From assembly GCA_958446945.1 (NCBI GenBank), contig CAUCYJ010000031.1:1-16776 (forward strand): a stretch of DNA of 16,776 bases, written 5' to 3'. This DNA is from UBA9414 sp958446945 (GTDB lineage: Bacteria; Bacillota; Clostridia; Lachnospirales; Lachnospiraceae). A program made the position numbers and the translations under genes. The notes beneath the pieces were generated by a model. It saw only the letters and a program-made list of their open reading frames with translations, ran no database searches and had not been told where the DNA came from. Positions within the stretch are counted from its first letter, which is position 1. Every line of letters starts with the position of its first letter. Below are positions 15,533 through 16,776 of this stretch, one piece after another.

Positions 15533-15546
15533 TTAGTTAAAACTAA
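15533..15546. promoter_or_regulatory. Second TTAG-N6-CTAA operator candidate (perfect palindrome)
   Basis: TTAGTTAAAACTAA is fully palindromic except its central AA and has the same TTAG-N6-CTAA form as the site at 15461. It lies in the leader, about 40 bases before the flavodoxin ATG, and continues into an overlapping AGTTA-AAAC-TAACT dyad. Two matching sites around one promoter support a metal-responsive repressor, probably for iron given the flavodoxin. Confidence 0.45.
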
Positions 15547-15586
15547 CTAAAAATCTGATTATAAAAAAGAAAGGAAGGTAAAAAAT

Positions 15587-16009
15587 ATGAGTAAAATTGC
15601 AGTAGTGTATTGGAGTGGCACAGGAAATACAGAGGCCATGGCAAATGCAGTATTGGAGGGAGCAAAAGAGAAAGGAGCAGAGGCTGTATTGTTAACTCCG
15701 GAGAATTTTGATGTTTCCATGATGGATTCTTATGATGCAATCGCTTTTGGATGCCCGGCAATGGGAGCTGAGGTATTGGAAGAAGATGAATTTGAACCGA
15801 TGTTTGCTTCCTGTGAATCAAAACTTTCAGGAAAAAGAATTGCACTGTTTGGTTCTTATGGATGGGGCGATGGAGAGTGGATGAGAGAGTGGGAGGATAG
15901 ATGTAAAGGGCTGGGAGCTGTTTTGGTTTGCGATAGCGTAATCTGCAATGAAATGCCTGATGATGAGGGAATCCGCTTCTGTAAAGAGTTGGGCGAAAGT
16001 CTGGATTAA
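15587..16009 (+). CDS. Short-chain flavodoxin
   Basis: This cytoplasmic FMN-binding electron carrier of 140 residues is the usual length for short flavodoxins. The phosphate-binding loop WSGTGNTEAM (9-18) is intact. DAIAFGCPAMGAEVLEE (about 50-66) and LFGSYGWGDGEWM (about 88-100) supply the two loops that flank the flavin ring. Such proteins replace ferredoxin when iron is scarce, and the promoter carries two possible metal-repressor sites. The ribosome site GGAAGG lies at 15573-15578, and the start aligns with the family. A DUF2325 gene follows after 53 bases and is probably co-transcribed. No partner reductase is visible in the window. Confidence 0.93.
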   Translation: MSKIAVVYWSGTGNTEAMANAVLEGAKEKGAEAVLLTPENFDVSMMDSYDAIAFGCPAMGAEVLEEDEFEPMFASCESKLSGKRIALFGSYGWGDGEWMREWEDRCKGLGAVLVCDSVICNEMPDDEGIRFCKELGESLD

Positions 16010-16062
16010 TTAAGTAGAGGTAGATTAGCATAGTATAAGTATATTAGAATTGGAGGCTGAGT

Positions 16063-16344
16063 ATGAGCATTGTTATTATAGGTGGGCACGACAGAATGGT
16101 TTGTCAGTACAAAAAAATTTGTAAAAATTTTAATTGTAAAGCGAAAGTTTTTACACAGATGTCTGCAACTTTAAGTAAACAGATTGGGAATCCTAATCTG
16201 ATTGTACTGTTTACGAATACCGTTTCACATAAGATGGTCCGATGTGCAGTAGAGGGGGCAGAACGTTGTAATGCGGATGTAATAAGATGTCATACCAGCA
16301 GCAAAAACGCATTACAGGAGATTCTTGAGAGTGTCTGTGTGTAG
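16063..16344 (+). CDS. DUF2325 domain protein
   Basis: This is a 93-residue cytoplasmic protein with no signal or membrane segment. MSIVIIGGHDRMVCQYKKIC opens with a Rossmann-like strand and GGHDR, then a basic cysteine-containing stretch (KNFNCKAKVFTQ), LIVLFTNTVSHKMV, and the ending CHTSSKNALQEIL. These match DUF2325, a family of unknown function often found in Clostridia near iron-transport and flavodoxin genes (association from memory). The five cysteines and several histidines would suit metal or redox sensing, but no ligand set is proven. Ribosome site GGAGG at 16052-16056 is well placed. It follows the flavodoxin by 53 bases without an obvious terminator, so it likely shares its promoter. 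Confidence 0.85.
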   Translation: MSIVIIGGHDRMVCQYKKICKNFNCKAKVFTQMSATLSKQIGNPNLIVLFTNTVSHKMVRCAVEGAERCNADVIRCHTSSKNALQEILESVCV

Positions 16345-16455
16345 TGAAAAATTTTTTTAATAAAAGCTTGAATGTGGTAGTGGCGAATTGATAGCAAAAA
16401 TAGATTCGTGCGTTGAGATGAAAATAAAGATTTTATAGAAGGAAGTGAAACAATC

Positions 16456-16536
16456 GTGAAACAACATAGGTTTTGGGCGTGGGCGTCCGTTGTTTGCTTT
16501 TTGATGGTATTTTATACAGGTTATAAACACAAATAG
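16456..16536 (+). CDS. 26-residue single-span membrane protein
   Basis: A GTG start with GAAGGAAG about 10 bases upstream opens a 26-codon frame. It begins MKQHRFWAWASVV, continues CFLMVFYTGYKHK and stops at TAG 16534-16536. It has a basic N-terminus, one aromatic-rich hydrophobic span of about 17 residues, and a basic GYKHK tail. From memory, similar tiny proteins precede DUF6110-type genes in Lachnospiraceae iron or heavy-metal clusters; I am not certain of a family name. It sits 16 bases before the next gene and is probably co-translated with it. A 9-base direct repeat (GTGAAACAA at 16445 and 16456) makes a four-codon frame just before the start. It might be a subunit or regulator of a membrane transporter; this is inference. 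Confidence 0.7.
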   Translation: MKQHRFWAWASVVCFLMVFYTGYKHK

Positions 16537-16552
16537 TTAGGAGGAATAGAAT

Positions 16553-16776
16553 ATGTTTAGTGATTCTACTTTGAAAAAAATAGGATGTTTTGTAGGAGGA
16601 GTTGTATTTGGAACTGCAGGTGTAAAACTTCTTTCTAGTAAGGATGCAAAAAAGGTATATACAAATTGTACAGCAGCTGTGTTGAGAGCAAAAGACTGCG
16701 TTATGAAGACAGCCACAGCAGTACAGGAGAATGCAGAGGATATCCTTGCAGAAGCACAACAGATTAATGAAAAACG
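16553..16776 (+). CDS. DUF6110-like protein, cut by the window end
   Basis: The first 74 codons are visible, starting at ATG after AGGAGG at about 16539. A short glycine-rich hydrophobic segment (KKIGCFVGGVVFGTAGVKLL) is followed by a charged, probably helical region (SSKDAKKVYTNCTAAVLRAK, then DCVMKTATAVQENAEDILAE). The pattern matches DUF6110, a small family that in Lachnospiraceae I associate with a downstream heavy-metal P-type ATPase; this rests on memory. It resembles a membrane-tethered helical accessory protein. The frame is open at the window edge, so the length is unknown, although family members are only slightly longer than what is seen. Context with the tiny membrane protein, flavodoxin and DUF2325 suggests an iron or metal cluster. 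Confidence 0.75.
   Translation, partial: MFSDSTLKKIGCFVGGVVFGTAGVKLLSSKDAKKVYTNCTAAVLRAKDCVMKTATAVQENAEDILAEAQQINEK

Noticed and set aside
16345..16455. Additional promoter or gene between DUF2325 and the tiny protein
   Set aside because: There is a T-rich run but no hairpin, and no -35/-10 pair better than chance; transcription may simply read through.

Overview
The window looks like a low-to-moderate GC Gram-positive chromosome, most likely a gut Lachnospiraceae-type Clostridia. The evidence is an LPETGG/class C sortase pilus operon, strong AGGAGG-type ribosome sites, and a right-hand cluster (flavodoxin, DUF2325, a tiny membrane protein, a DUF6110-type protein) that I associate from memory with that family. 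No rRNA, tRNA or CRISPR array was seen.

Left flank (1-2994). The 3' part of an FtsX-type ABC transporter permease runs to 1925. It is followed by gene debris: a fructokinase (scrK-like) remnant with an internal deletion, a DUF3791-like small ORF broken in a run of seven T, and a C-terminal scrap of a tyrosine recombinase with its HxLRH box. These remnants suggest the pilus locus sits next to an old integration site. The AT-rich gap 2719-2994 contains a nine-G tract, a weak promoter candidate and a perfect inverted repeat just before the next gene.

Centre (2995-15245): one compact unit, all on + strand. It encodes (i) an unusual regulator joining an Rrf2 DNA-binding domain with three cysteines, a PAS-like middle and a degenerate HD-GYP domain; (ii) a 2578-residue LPETGG surface protein built from GGFAG-type beta-solenoid rungs interrupted by leucine-rich inserts, ending in a Cna-B domain; (iii) a SpaH/EbpB-type major pilin with LPETGG; (iv) a class C pilin-polymerising sortase; (v) a small membrane-anchored Cna-B-like protein with a VQTGD tail, probably the basal pilin. 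The last four genes overlap end to start and the first gap is 44 bases, so regulator and pilus are probably co-transcribed. The working model is that the sortase links the major pilin into a shaft, with the giant protein at the tip and the small protein as base, while the regulator senses a redox, iron or nucleotide signal. The unit ends in two consecutive hairpins.

Right flank (15428-16776). A good sigma-A-type promoter with two TTAG-N6-CTAA sites, one over the predicted transcription start, drives a short flavodoxin followed by a DUF2325 protein. Then come a 26-codon single-span membrane protein and the start of a DUF6110-like gene cut by the window edge. The operator form and gene content suggest a metal (iron)-responsive cluster.
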